This document shows positions 34,435-43,269 of a stretch of 64,000 nucleotides of DNA, piece by piece (position 1 is the stretch's first letter; each line of letters starts with the position of its first letter). The stretch is from Pseudomonas sp. LS1212 (GTDB lineage Bacteria > Pseudomonadota > Gammaproteobacteria > Pseudomonadales > Pseudomonadaceae), in the NCBI RefSeq assembly GCF_024741815.1, contig NZ_CP102951.1, positions 2,557,001 to 2,621,000 of the forward strand. Direction: 5' to 3'. The notes beneath the pieces are model-generated. The model was not told the DNA's origin, ran no database searches, and saw only the letters and a program-made list of their open reading frames with translations. The translations under genes were made by a program, and so were the position numbers.

Positions 34435-36510
34435 ATGACTGCTACTTCATGCCGGGTCGGCGTGGACATAGGTGGAACCTTTACGGATATCGCGCTGGAT
34501 GCAGGCGGTGTACTGCATTCGACCAAGATTCTTACTGACTATGAATTGCCTGAGCGTGCAATTCTCACCGGTGTCAGGAGTGTCGTCGAAGCCGCGGGGC
34601 TGAAGCTGTCCGACATCGATCAACTGATCCATGGCACAACATTGGCAACCAACGCCTTGATCGAACGGCGTGGCGCCAGGACGGCGTTCATTACGACCGA
34701 AGGTTTTCGCGACACGCTGGAAATGCGCACCGAGAATCGATTTGAACAATACGACATCAATATTGCGTTGCCGCCGCCGCTGATCGAGCGCGAGCACCGC
34801 TATACCTTGCGTGAGCGGCTGGATGTGCACGGTGAGGTGCTGATTGCGCCGCAAGGTTGCGAGATCGAGGTGCTGGTTGAGCGCATTGCTGCCGGCAACT
34901 ACGAGAGCGTTGCGATCGGCTTGCTCCACAGCTACGTCAATGGTGCCCATGAGCGTCTGCTGCGCGATGCGTTGCAAGCTCGCCTGCCGAAGGTTCTGAT
35001 CTCGATTTCCAGCGAAGTTTCACCGCAGATGCGCGAGTTCGAGCGCTTCAATACGGTCTGCGCCAATGCCTACGTCAAGCCGCTGATCAAGTCATACCTG
35101 GATCGCCTGGTGGTGACGCTCAAGGAGGCGGGTGCCGATTGCCCGGTGTTCATGATTCACTCAGGTGGCGGCATTATTTCCGTGCAGAGCGCTGCTGAAT
35201 TCCCTGTGCGTCTGGTCGAGTCGGGCCCGGCGGGTGGCGCCATCTTCGCCGCGGATATTGCGCGTAAGTATTCCCTGGATTCGGTGGTTTCGTTCGACAT
35301 GGGCGGAACCACGGCAAAGATCTGCCTGATCGAGAATCAGGTGCCTAAAACCGCCAAGACCTTCGAAGTAGCGCGTACCTATCGCTTCAAAAAGGGCAGT
35401 GGCATGCCCATTTCCATCCCTGTCGTGGAGATGGTTGAAATCGGTGCCGGTGGTGGTTCGATCGCAAGTATCGACAGCATGCGCCAGATTCGCGTCGGGC
35501 CGCACAGTGCCGCCTCTGAACCAGGGCCGGCCTGCTACGGCCGCGGTGGTCTGGAACCGACCATCACCGATGCCAACCTGCTGCTTGGGCGTCTGGATGC
35601 TGACAATTTCGCTGGCGGCGCCATGCGCCTGGTCACCGAAAATGCCGCTTCGGCCGTGGCTCGCGTCATTGGCGAACCGCTGAACATGGAGGCGCGCACT
35701 GCCGCTTACGGCATCTGCGAAGTGGTCGATGAAAACATGGCCAACGCCGGCCGTGTGCATGCAGTGGAGAGCGGCAAGGACATAGCCGATTACACCATGA
35801 TCACCTTTGGCGGTGGCGGCCCGCTGCATGCGGCGCGCCTGTGCGAAAAGATGGGAGTGTCGCGTTTTCTGGTTCCGGCGGGTGCAGGTGTCGGGTCGGC
35901 CATTGGTTTCCTGCGGGCGCCGTTCGGTTACGAGGCCGTGCGCAGTGCATTCGTGCGCCTGTCCGGGTTCGACGCGGTGCAGGTCAATGCGCTGATCGAA
36001 GACATGAAAGCAGAGGCCATCGGCTTCCTCCGTCAGGGCATGCCCGAAGGTGAACCAGAGTTGGAATGCACTGCCTTCATGCGCTATGTCGGTCAGGGTT
36101 GGGAAATTCCGGTGAGTCTGCCATTCAAGCCGTTCACCAAGAGCGACATTGTCCAGTTCAAGGCTTTGTTCGAGGCAGCCTACACGATGTTTTTCGGGCG
36201 CCCGATCGAGGGGCCGGATGTCGAAATCGTCAGTTGGTCGGTCAAGGCCAGCTCCCCATTGATGGACGTCCAGCCGGTAGAGCAGATCAAGGCATCGCAC
36301 CGTGCCCACGAAGTGTCCCGGCGTGAGGTGTTCGATGTGGTTGGCGGCGGCTTCGTCGATGCCGGCATCTATCAGCGTGAAGAATTGCAGCCGGGGGCAC
36401 GGATCGACGGTCCGGCCATCATCGCAGAGCGCGAGACCTCGACTTTCGTGTCGTCCTCGTTCACCGCCACGGTCCAGCCCGACGGCTGCCTGCTGGTTGT
36501 TCGGCGCTAA
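34435..36510 (+). CDS. hyuA: Hydantoinase/oxoprolinase subunit A
   Basis: 691 residues from ATG 34435, close to the usual 690. Actin-like ATPase motif GVDIGGTFTDIALD at the start, HGTTLATNALIERRGA, the second phosphate loop FDMGGTTAKICLI and GAGGGSIA. HyuA with HyuB hydrolyses a cyclic amide (hydantoin, N-methylhydantoin or 5-oxoproline) at the cost of ATP. The hyuB gene follows 28 bases later. The aminotransferase and FAD oxidase downstream suggest the opened product is an amino acid. Confidence 0.92.
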   Translation: MTATSCRVGVDIGGTFTDIALDAGGVLHSTKILTDYELPERAILTGVRSVVEAAGLKLSDIDQLIHGTTLATNALIERRGARTAFITTEGFRDTLEMRTENRFEQYDINIALPPPLIEREHRYTLRERLDVHGEVLIAPQGCEIEVLVERIAAGNYESVAIGLLHSYVNGAHERLLRDALQARLPKVLISISSEVSPQMREFERFNTVCANAYVKPLIKSYLDRLVVTLKEAGADCPVFMIHSGGGIISVQSAAEFPVRLVESGPAGGAIFAADIARKYSLDSVVSFDMGGTTAKICLIENQVPKTAKTFEVARTYRFKKGSGMPISIPVVEMVEIGAGGGSIASIDSMRQIRVGPHSAASEPGPACYGRGGLEPTITDANLLLGRLDADNFAGGAMRLVTENAASAVARVIGEPLNMEARTAAYGICEVVDENMANAGRVHAVESGKDIADYTMITFGGGGPLHAARLCEKMGVSRFLVPAGAGVGSAIGFLRAPFGYEAVRSAFVRLSGFDAVQVNALIEDMKAEAIGFLRQGMPEGEPELECTAFMRYVGQGWEIPVSLPFKPFTKSDIVQFKALFEAAYTMFFGRPIEGPDVEIVSWSVKASSPLMDVQPVEQIKASHRAHEVSRREVFDVVGGGFVDAGIYQREELQPGARIDGPAIIAERETSTFVSSSFTATVQPDGCLLVVRR

Positions 36511-36538
36511 GCCTCACTTGCATACAAGGCGATTACCC

Positions 36539-38203
36539 ATGAGCGAAACATTGATCGATATCCAGATGCAGGTGATGTGGAATCGCCTGATCTCCGTGGT
36601 GGAAGAACAGGCCTTGACCCTGATCCGCACGGCATTCTCCACCAGCGTGCGCGAGGCGGGCGACCTCTCTGCAGGCGTATTCGACCGCGCCGGCAACATG
36701 CTGGCCCAGGCGGTTACCGGCACCCCCGGTCACGTCAATACCATGGCTGAGGCGGTGGTGCATTTCATCAACGACATCGGCCAGGACAACATCTTCGAAG
36801 GCGATGTGTATGTGACCAACGACCCGTGGAAGGGCACCGGCCATTTGCACGACATTACCATCGTCTCGCCGTCGTTCTACAAGGGTGAGTTGATTGGCTA
36901 CTTCGCGAGCACCGCGCACGTGGTCGACATTGGTGGACGCGGCTTCGGCCCCGATGCCCGAGAGGTCTATGAAGAAGGGCTGTTCATCCCGGTTCTGAAG
37001 CTGTTCGAGCGCGGTAAGGTCAACCGGGACTTCATCAACATCCTGCGCAACAACGTGCGTGAGAATGATCGGGTTGTCGGCGACTTCTACGCCCTGGCGG
37101 CTTGCAACGAAACCGGGCACAAGCGCTTGTTGAGCATGTTGGACGAGTTTCGCCTCGACAATCTGGAGCACATCGGCGGCTTCATCCTCGAACACAGTCG
37201 TCGCGCCACTCTGGAATGCTTCAAGTCGCTGCCTCACGGCACGTACAAAAACAGCATGACGCTCGATGGCTATGATGTGCCGGTCACGCTGGCGGTGACG
37301 CTGACAGTCGGTCTGGATGGCATCCTCACCGACTTCACCGGTACTTCCGGCATGAGCCAGTTCGGTATCAACGTGCCCCTGGGCTACGCCAAGGCTTATG
37401 CCTGCTATGGCCTCAAGTGCATCGTTGCGCCGGAAATCCCGAACAACTCGGCCTCACTGGCGCCCTTCGAGGTCACCGCACCTGAAGGCTGCATCCTCAA
37501 CGCCAAGCATCCGGCTCCGGTTTCGGTGCGCCATGTTCTGGGGCACTTCGTTCCGGATCTGGTCCTCGGTGCACTGCACAAATGCCTCCCGGGACAAGTT
37601 CCTGCCGAAGGTGCGAGCGCTCTGTGGAACCTGCACCTGAGCGTGCGCCCACTGGAGAGTAATCCAGAGGGGCGTAACGCCGAGATGTTGATGTTCAACA
37701 GTGGTGGCATGGGCGCGCGGGCGGCCAAGGATGGTTTGAGTGCGACGGCGTTCCCCAGCGGCGTACACACCATGCCGGTGGAAGCGACCGAGCACGCAGG
37801 CCCGGTGATTGTCTGGCGCAAGGAACTGCGTGAAGGCTCCGGTGGTGCCGGCCTGTTGCGTGGCGGTCTGGGGCAGGAAATCGAAGTGTCGGCCGCCAAG
37901 GGCTATTCCTTCCGTTTCAGCGCCATGTTCGACCGCATCCAGTATCCGGCGCGGGGCCTTGAGGGCGGCAAGGAAGGCGCCCAGGGGTATGTGGGGCTCG
38001 ATGACGGAACGTTGCTGCGTGGTAAGGGCCAACAGTTCGTTCCTGCCGATCGCCGTCTGGTGCTCAGGCTGCCCGGTGGCGGCGGTTATGGTGACCCGGG
38101 TCAGCGCACTCGTGAGGATGTGGCCAGAGACCTGCGCTTCGGTTACATCAGCGCCGAGCAGGCACGCAACGATTATGGCTACGAGCCAGAGCAGGGGAGC
38201 TAA
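36539..38203 (+). CDS. hyuB: Hydantoinase/oxoprolinase subunit B
   Basis: 554 residues from the ATG at 36539. The family's GDLSAGVFDRAGNMLAQ, the metal-binding NDPWKGTGHLHDITIVSP and the closing GGGGYGDP are present. It is the partner of HyuA. The frame ends three bases before the aminotransferase start, so the genes are probably coupled. Subfamily (hydantoin, N-methylhydantoin, oxoproline, acetophenone-carboxylase-like) cannot be decided by eye. Confidence 0.92.
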   Translation: MSETLIDIQMQVMWNRLISVVEEQALTLIRTAFSTSVREAGDLSAGVFDRAGNMLAQAVTGTPGHVNTMAEAVVHFINDIGQDNIFEGDVYVTNDPWKGTGHLHDITIVSPSFYKGELIGYFASTAHVVDIGGRGFGPDAREVYEEGLFIPVLKLFERGKVNRDFINILRNNVRENDRVVGDFYALAACNETGHKRLLSMLDEFRLDNLEHIGGFILEHSRRATLECFKSLPHGTYKNSMTLDGYDVPVTLAVTLTVGLDGILTDFTGTSGMSQFGINVPLGYAKAYACYGLKCIVAPEIPNNSASLAPFEVTAPEGCILNAKHPAPVSVRHVLGHFVPDLVLGALHKCLPGQVPAEGASALWNLHLSVRPLESNPEGRNAEMLMFNSGGMGARAAKDGLSATAFPSGVHTMPVEATEHAGPVIVWRKELREGSGGAGLLRGGLGQEIEVSAAKGYSFRFSAMFDRIQYPARGLEGGKEGAQGYVGLDDGTLLRGKGQQFVPADRRLVLRLPGGGGYGDPGQRTREDVARDLRFGYISAEQARNDYGYEPEQGS

Positions 38204-38206
38204 GCA

Positions 38207-39409
38207 ATGGAATTTCAAAGTTCGCGGGTCAGAACGGTCAAGAGTTCTCCCAGCATGGCTGTTTCGGTCCTGGCCAAGAAAATGCTGGCGCAAGGCGAGC
38301 CCGTCATCAATCTCAGCCTTGGTGAGCCGGACTTCAATACGCCGGCCCACGTGATAGAGGCGGCTCACCAGGCCATGCTCGCAGGCAACAATCACTACAC
38401 CGCACCTAACGGCTATGAAGAACTGCGCCAGGCCATCGTGTCCAAGTTCGCCCGTGAAAACGGGCTGGATTATGGTCTCGACGAGATCTGCATTGCCAAC
38501 GGCGCCAAACAGCTCCTGTTCAATGCCTTCCTTGCCACGCTGGAGCCGGGCGACGAGGTCATCACGCCGGCACCGTATTGGGTCTCCTACACCGACATGG
38601 TGCTGCTCAATGGTGGCGTGCCAAAGGTCATTCCTTGTGGCTCCGAGTATGGTTTCAAGCTTGATGCGCAGCGCCTGGAAGCGGCGATAACGCCGAAGAC
38701 CCGCTGGCTGATGCTCAACTCGCCGAACAACCCCTGTGGTGCGATCTACACCCGGGAAGAGTTCGCCGCCCTGGGCGCGGTGCTGGAGCGGCATCCCAAG
38801 GTGCTGGTCATCTCTGACGAGATTTATGAGCACATCATCCTTGGCGAAAAGCCGTTTGTACCCTTCGTCAAGGCTTGCCCTGGCCTGCGTGAACGCACGC
38901 TGTTGATCAATGGTGTGTCCAAGGCCTATGCCATGACCGGCTACCGCCTGGGCTATGCCGCCGGCCCGAAAGAGCTGATCGTGGCAATGAACAAGACCCA
39001 GTCGCAAACCACCACCTGCCCGTCAGCGATTTCGCAGCTGGCGGCTGCTGCGGCGTTGGACGGGCCACAGGATTTTGTGCGTGAAGCGAACCGTGAATAT
39101 CAAGCCCGTGGCGCCATGGTGGTCGAGGGGCTGTCAGCCATCGAGGGCCTGGAACTGCAGATGCCGGAAGGTGCTTTCTACGCGTTCCCCAAATGCGCAG
39201 CGTTTATCGGCAAGCGTGCCCCGGACGGTCAGGTAATCGAAAGCGATACGGACCTGGCCAACTACCTGTTGCGGGTGGGGAAAGTCGCCACCGTGCCGGG
39301 CTCTGCGTTCGGTCTGGAACCCTACATTCGCTTGTCGTTTGCCACGTCTCGCGAGCAACTCGAGCAGGCCATTGTGCAGATGCGCGAAGCGCTTTGCGCG
39401 CTGGTTTAG
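38207..39409 (+). CDS. Class I/II PLP aminotransferase, aspartate-aminotransferase type
   Basis: 400 residues. NLSLGEPDFNTP, NHYTAPNGYEELR, the aspartate-stacking NSPNNPCGAIY, ISDEIYEHI and the PLP Lys239 in NGVSKAYAMTGYRLGY define family I-gamma. It moves an amino group from a pathway amino acid to an oxo acid in the cytoplasm. GGGGAG precedes the ATG. In this locus it probably acts on the product of HyuAB and gives the 2-oxo acid used by the ThDP decarboxylase at 41512. Confidence 0.9.
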   Translation: MEFQSSRVRTVKSSPSMAVSVLAKKMLAQGEPVINLSLGEPDFNTPAHVIEAAHQAMLAGNNHYTAPNGYEELRQAIVSKFARENGLDYGLDEICIANGAKQLLFNAFLATLEPGDEVITPAPYWVSYTDMVLLNGGVPKVIPCGSEYGFKLDAQRLEAAITPKTRWLMLNSPNNPCGAIYTREEFAALGAVLERHPKVLVISDEIYEHIILGEKPFVPFVKACPGLRERTLLINGVSKAYAMTGYRLGYAAGPKELIVAMNKTQSQTTTCPSAISQLAAAAALDGPQDFVREANREYQARGAMVVEGLSAIEGLELQMPEGAFYAFPKCAAFIGKRAPDGQVIESDTDLANYLLRVGKVATVPGSAFGLEPYIRLSFATSREQLEQAIVQMREALCALV

Positions 39410-39441
39410 AAGTCGCTCCAATTCACTAATTCGAGATTTTC

Positions 39442-40257
39442 ATGATGAGCAAGCCCTTCAAACGACTGTTGATTACCGGAGCTGCCGGCCGCCTTGGCCG
39501 CGTGCTGCGCGCGGAAATGCAGGCCTGCGCCGAGGTCCTGCGCCTGACCGATATCGCCGACATGGGGAACGCGGCACCGCACGAGGAGCTGGTGCGCTGC
39601 GACCTGGCCAACATTGCCGATGTGCTGCCGCTGGCCGAAGGTGTAGACGCGATCATTCATGCCGGCGGTGTGCCGCTGGAGAACACATTCGACTTGATCC
39701 TCAAAGGCAATATCGTCGGCACCTACAACGTGTACGAAGCGGCGCGCCAACACGGCGTGAAGCGGGTGATCTACACCAGTTCCAACCACGCTATCGGCTT
39801 CTATGATCGGACCGAAACCATTGATGCCAGCGTGCCGCACCGGCCGGACAGCCTGTATGGCGTGAGCAAGTGTTTTGCCGAGGATCTTGGGCGCTACTAC
39901 TGGGATAAGTTCGGCATCGAATCGGTGAATATTCGTATCGGATCGTCGTTCGAGGAGCCGCTGGATCGTCGCATGCTGGCGACCTGGCTGTCATTCGCCG
40001 ACTTTGCCCGGATCGTCGAGCGTGCCCTGCATGCACCGCGTGTCGGTCACATGATCGTGTATGGCATGTCCGATAACCGCGAGACCCTCTGGGACAATCA
40101 CCTTGCGTCGTCTCTGGGCTATGTGCCCAAGGACAGTGCCGATGAGTACCGCGAGAAGGTGATGGCCAATACCCCGCGGCTCGATCCGAATGAGCCTGCG
40201 GCCCGCTATCACGGCGGGAATTTCGCCGGGGCCGGTCATTTCGAAGATGCGCAATAA
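39442..40257 (+). CDS. NAD-dependent epimerase/dehydratase, uronate-dehydrogenase-like
   Basis: 271 residues. LLITGAAGRLGRVLRAEM, IIHAGGVPLE, TSSNHAIGFYDR, the catalytic YGVSKCF and IRIGSSFEEP follow the pattern of uronate dehydrogenase (Udh), including VYGMSDN and LGYVPKDSA. Udh oxidises glucuronate or galacturonate to the aldarolactone. No other uronate gene is nearby, so in this locus it may oxidise a hydroxyl of another substrate. The fold and family are firm, the substrate is not. Confidence 0.8.
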   Translation: MMSKPFKRLLITGAAGRLGRVLRAEMQACAEVLRLTDIADMGNAAPHEELVRCDLANIADVLPLAEGVDAIIHAGGVPLENTFDLILKGNIVGTYNVYEAARQHGVKRVIYTSSNHAIGFYDRTETIDASVPHRPDSLYGVSKCFAEDLGRYYWDKFGIESVNIRIGSSFEEPLDRRMLATWLSFADFARIVERALHAPRVGHMIVYGMSDNRETLWDNHLASSLGYVPKDSADEYREKVMANTPRLDPNEPAARYHGGNFAGAGHFEDAQ

Positions 40258-40290
40258 CGCCAATTCATCGTATTCGTAGAGGTCTGAGCC

Positions 40291-41487
40291 ATGGCTTCGA
40301 CAGCAGTAAAGCAACAGTACGACGTAGTCATCGTGGGCGGTGCAGTCAATGGCAGCGCCACCGCGTATTTCCTTGCCAACAACCCGGATTTCACCGGCTC
40401 GGTGTTGGTGATAGAGCGTGACTGGACCTACGCGCAATCAGCTACCGCGTTGTCCAGCAGCTCGATTCGCCAGCAGTTCTCCAACCCGATCAACATCCAG
40501 ATTTCCAGGTTCGGTGCCGAGTTCGTTCGAGCATTTCCTGAAACCATGGAGGTCAATGGCGACAAGCCGGACCTGGCGTTCAGGGAGAACGGCTACCTGT
40601 TCCTGGCCGACCAGCGCGGCTTTGAGGTGTTGGAGCGTTTGCATGGTACTCAGGTGGAGAACGGCGCCGATGTAGTCATGCTCGATCCCGAGCAATTGGT
40701 CGAGCGCTTCCCGTGGGTCAACCCGGACAGCCTGGCTGGTGCCAGTTTTGGCCGCACCGGTGAAGGCTGGTTCGACAGCTACGGCATGCTCAATGGCTTT
40801 CGCAAAAAAGCCCGTTCGATGGGTATCGAATACATCGAGAACGAAGTCGTCGAGGTGTTGCGCAGCGGGGATCTGATTACCGGTGTGCGCCTGGCCAGCG
40901 GCGAACGGATCGGCTGCGGCATGCTGGTCAATACCGCCGGCACCCGTGGGCCCAAAGTGGCGCGCATGGCCGGCCTGGATATTCCGGTAGAAGCTCGTCG
41001 ACGTTCGCTGTTCGTCTTCGACTGCCACACGCCACTGCCGGGGGTGGTGCCCCTGACCATCGATCCGACCGGGGTGTTCTTCCGTCCCGAGGGGCATCTT
41101 TACCTGGGCGGTACCTACCCGAAAGTCGATCCCGAAGTGGATGTCAACGACTTTGACGTCCTGCACGATGAGTTCGAAGAAGAGGTGTGGCCGATCCTTG
41201 CCGAGCGCGTGCCTGCATTCGAGGCGATCAAGGTGGTCAACTCCTGGGCGGGTCATTATGACTTCTGCGTGCTGGACCATAACGCGATCGTCGGGCCTCA
41301 CAACGAAGTCCGCAACTTCCTGTTCTGTAATGGCTTCAGCGGCCATGGCCTGCAGCAGGCGCCAGCGATCGGCCGCGGGCTGAGTGAGCTGATTACCTAC
41401 GGCGGTTATCGCAGCCTGGACTTGAGTGCGTTGTCGTACGAGCGAGTAGTCGAAAACCGTCCCTTTTTGGAGGACTCGGTCATCTGA
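40291..41487 (+). CDS. FAD-dependent amine/amino acid oxidase (DAO family)
   Basis: 398 residues. Rossmann motif VVIVGGAVNGSATAYFL, the SSSSIRQQFSNP segment, GRTGEGWFDSYGM and the closing FLFCNGFSGHGLQQAPAIGRGLSEL are typical of sarcosine-oxidase-like DAO proteins. It oxidises a C-N bond, releasing an oxo acid or aldehyde. AGAGG precedes the ATG. Its place between the dehydrogenase and the ThDP enzyme suggests a secondary amine or N-methyl intermediate, consistent with an N-substituted cyclic substrate for HyuAB. Confidence 0.88.
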   Translation: MASTAVKQQYDVVIVGGAVNGSATAYFLANNPDFTGSVLVIERDWTYAQSATALSSSSIRQQFSNPINIQISRFGAEFVRAFPETMEVNGDKPDLAFRENGYLFLADQRGFEVLERLHGTQVENGADVVMLDPEQLVERFPWVNPDSLAGASFGRTGEGWFDSYGMLNGFRKKARSMGIEYIENEVVEVLRSGDLITGVRLASGERIGCGMLVNTAGTRGPKVARMAGLDIPVEARRRSLFVFDCHTPLPGVVPLTIDPTGVFFRPEGHLYLGGTYPKVDPEVDVNDFDVLHDEFEEEVWPILAERVPAFEAIKVVNSWAGHYDFCVLDHNAIVGPHNEVRNFLFCNGFSGHGLQQAPAIGRGLSELITYGGYRSLDLSALSYERVVENRPFLEDSVI

Positions 41488-41511
41488 CCGCGTAGCCTGA
41501 TGGAGAATAAA

Positions 41512-43200
41512 ATGATGAACAAAGTATCCTCGGGTCTGCGTAGTGGCGGACAGGTTCTGGTCGATGCGCTGCGGATCAATGGTGTCGAGCGTGCGTTCTG
41601 CGTGCCGGGTGAAAGCTACCTGGCGGTGCTCGATGCGCTGCATGATGCCCGCGACGAGATCGAGTTGATTGTCTGCCGCCAAGAGGGCGGTGCGGCCTAC
41701 ATGGCCGAAGCCTATGGCAAACTCACCGGAAAGCCCGGCATCTGCTTCGTGACCCGAGGCCCAGGGGCGACCAACGCTTCGGTGGGTGTGCACACGGCGT
41801 TCCAGGACTCTACGCCGATGATCCTCTTCATCGGCCAGGTGGCTCGTGATCAGGTGGAGCGTGAGGCTTTTCAGGAGATCGACTACCGCCGCATGTTTGG
41901 CCAAATGGCCAAGTGGGTGGTGGAGGTGGATGATGCTGCACGCCTGCCCGAATTGCTCAGCCAGGCTTTTCATCGCGCCACTAACGGCCGGCCGGGTCCG
42001 GTGGTTGTGGCACTGCCCGAAGATATGCTGACCGATCGGGTCAGCGTGACTGATGCCGGACCTGCGCAGGCGATCGAGCCTGCTGCATCGCCTGCATCGC
42101 TGGCGCAACTGCAAGGTTTGATTGGCGAAGCGCAACGACCTCTGGTGGTGCTGGGTGGCGGTGGTTGGAGTGTCGAGGCGGTGGAGAACGTCCGCACCTT
42201 CATCGAGAAACAGAACCTGCCCGTGGCAGCCTCCTTCCGTTGCCAGGATCTGTTCAATAACACTTTGCCCAACTACGCCGGTGATTTGGGGTTGGCTGCG
42301 GGGCCGGAGCTGGTTGAGGCGGTCAAGAACGCCGACCTGCTGTTGGTGGTGGGCGCACGCCTGGGCGAGATGAGCACCGGTGGCTATGCCTTGGTGGACA
42401 TTCCCGTGCCGAAGCAGAAGTTGGTGCATGTGCATGCCGGCATCGAAGAGTTGGGGCGCGTCTACCAGCCAACCTTGGCGATCAACGCCGGGATGAAGAC
42501 TTTCGCCGCTCAGGTCGCCGAATTGCCTGCGGTCAAACATGAGGCCTTCAATGATTGGACGGCAAAGCTCAATCGCGGTTATCGCGCCAACTTTGATTGC
42601 CCTCCGTCACCGGGGCCGGTGCAGATGGGGGAAGTGATCGCCTGGTTGAACGAGCGACTGCCGCACGACAGTATCCTCACTTGCGGTGCCGGCAATTACA
42701 CCGGATGGCTGCACCGCGGTTACCAGCATCGTACGTTCCGTACGCTGTTGGGGCCCACCAACGGTTCGATGGGTTATGGCGTACCTGCCGCAGTCGCGGC
42801 CAAAATCACCGCCCCGGAGCGCATGGTGGTGGCCTTTGCCGGTGACGGTTGCTTCCTCATGAACGGCCAGGAATTGGCGACAGCAGCGAACTACGACGCC
42901 CGGTTGATCGTGATCGTGGTCAACAATGGCATGTACGGCACCATTCGTATGCACCAGGAGCGCAGCTACCCGGGACGTGTTTGCGGTACTGAGCTGCACA
43001 ATCCGGATTTTGCCGCCTTGGCACGTTCCTACGGCTTCCACGGCGAGACGGTCGTTGCTACCGAACAGTTCGCTGCAGCCTTTGAGCGTTGTGTTGCCAG
43101 CGCAAAACCCGCCCTTATTGAGGTGCAGGTAGATCCCGAAGCCCTGACGCCTCGAATGACACTGAGCCAGATTCGCGAAAAAGCCCTCGCTTCCCTTTGA
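41512..43200 (+). CDS. Thiamine diphosphate enzyme, AruI-like 2-oxo acid decarboxylase
   Basis: 562 residues from ATG 41512 (GGAG six bases upstream). Acetolactate-synthase fold: Glu58 in CRQEGGAAYMAEAYGKLTG activates thiamine, the middle domain has VVLGGGGWS, and the C-terminal metal motif is AFAGDGCFLMNGQELATA...NN. QDSTPMILFIGQV and MYGTIRMHQERSYPGRV are as I recall them from AruI, which decarboxylates 5-guanidino-2-oxopentanoate in the arginine transaminase pathway. Acetolactate synthase and glyoxylate carboligase are alternatives. A semialdehyde dehydrogenase follows, as expected for a decarboxylase. Confidence 0.82.
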   Translation: MMNKVSSGLRSGGQVLVDALRINGVERAFCVPGESYLAVLDALHDARDEIELIVCRQEGGAAYMAEAYGKLTGKPGICFVTRGPGATNASVGVHTAFQDSTPMILFIGQVARDQVEREAFQEIDYRRMFGQMAKWVVEVDDAARLPELLSQAFHRATNGRPGPVVVALPEDMLTDRVSVTDAGPAQAIEPAASPASLAQLQGLIGEAQRPLVVLGGGGWSVEAVENVRTFIEKQNLPVAASFRCQDLFNNTLPNYAGDLGLAAGPELVEAVKNADLLLVVGARLGEMSTGGYALVDIPVPKQKLVHVHAGIEELGRVYQPTLAINAGMKTFAAQVAELPAVKHEAFNDWTAKLNRGYRANFDCPPSPGPVQMGEVIAWLNERLPHDSILTCGAGNYTGWLHRGYQHRTFRTLLGPTNGSMGYGVPAAVAAKITAPERMVVAFAGDGCFLMNGQELATAANYDARLIVIVVNNGMYGTIRMHQERSYPGRVCGTELHNPDFAALARSYGFHGETVVATEQFAAAFERCVASAKPALIEVQVDPEALTPRMTLSQIREKALASL

Positions 43201-43207
43201 CTTCCTT

Positions 43208-43242
43208 CAGGCGGGGCGGATACCCATCCCCCTGCCTTTTTT
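43208..43242 (+). terminator. Hairpin with T-tract between the ThDP enzyme and dehydrogenase genes
   Basis: AGGCGGGG (43209-43216) pairs with CCCCCTGCC (43228-43236) with one bulge, followed by six T residues. It may only attenuate, since the dehydrogenase gene starts 28 bases later with no promoter that I can see. Confidence 0.6.
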
Positions 43243-43269
43243 GTTCCCAATTTACGTGAGCACATCAGC

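Noticed and set aside
34435..38203. HyuAB read as acetone carboxylase or acetophenone carboxylase
   Set aside because: No third (gamma) subunit gene is present, and the neighbours are amino-acid enzymes; a hydantoinase/oxoprolinase role fits better, though the subfamily is not proven.
40438..42540. 700-codon minus-strand frame opposite the FAD oxidase and ThDP enzyme
   Set aside because: Antisense shadow, rich in His/Gln/Arg, without start signal or domain; both plus-strand genes are clear family members.
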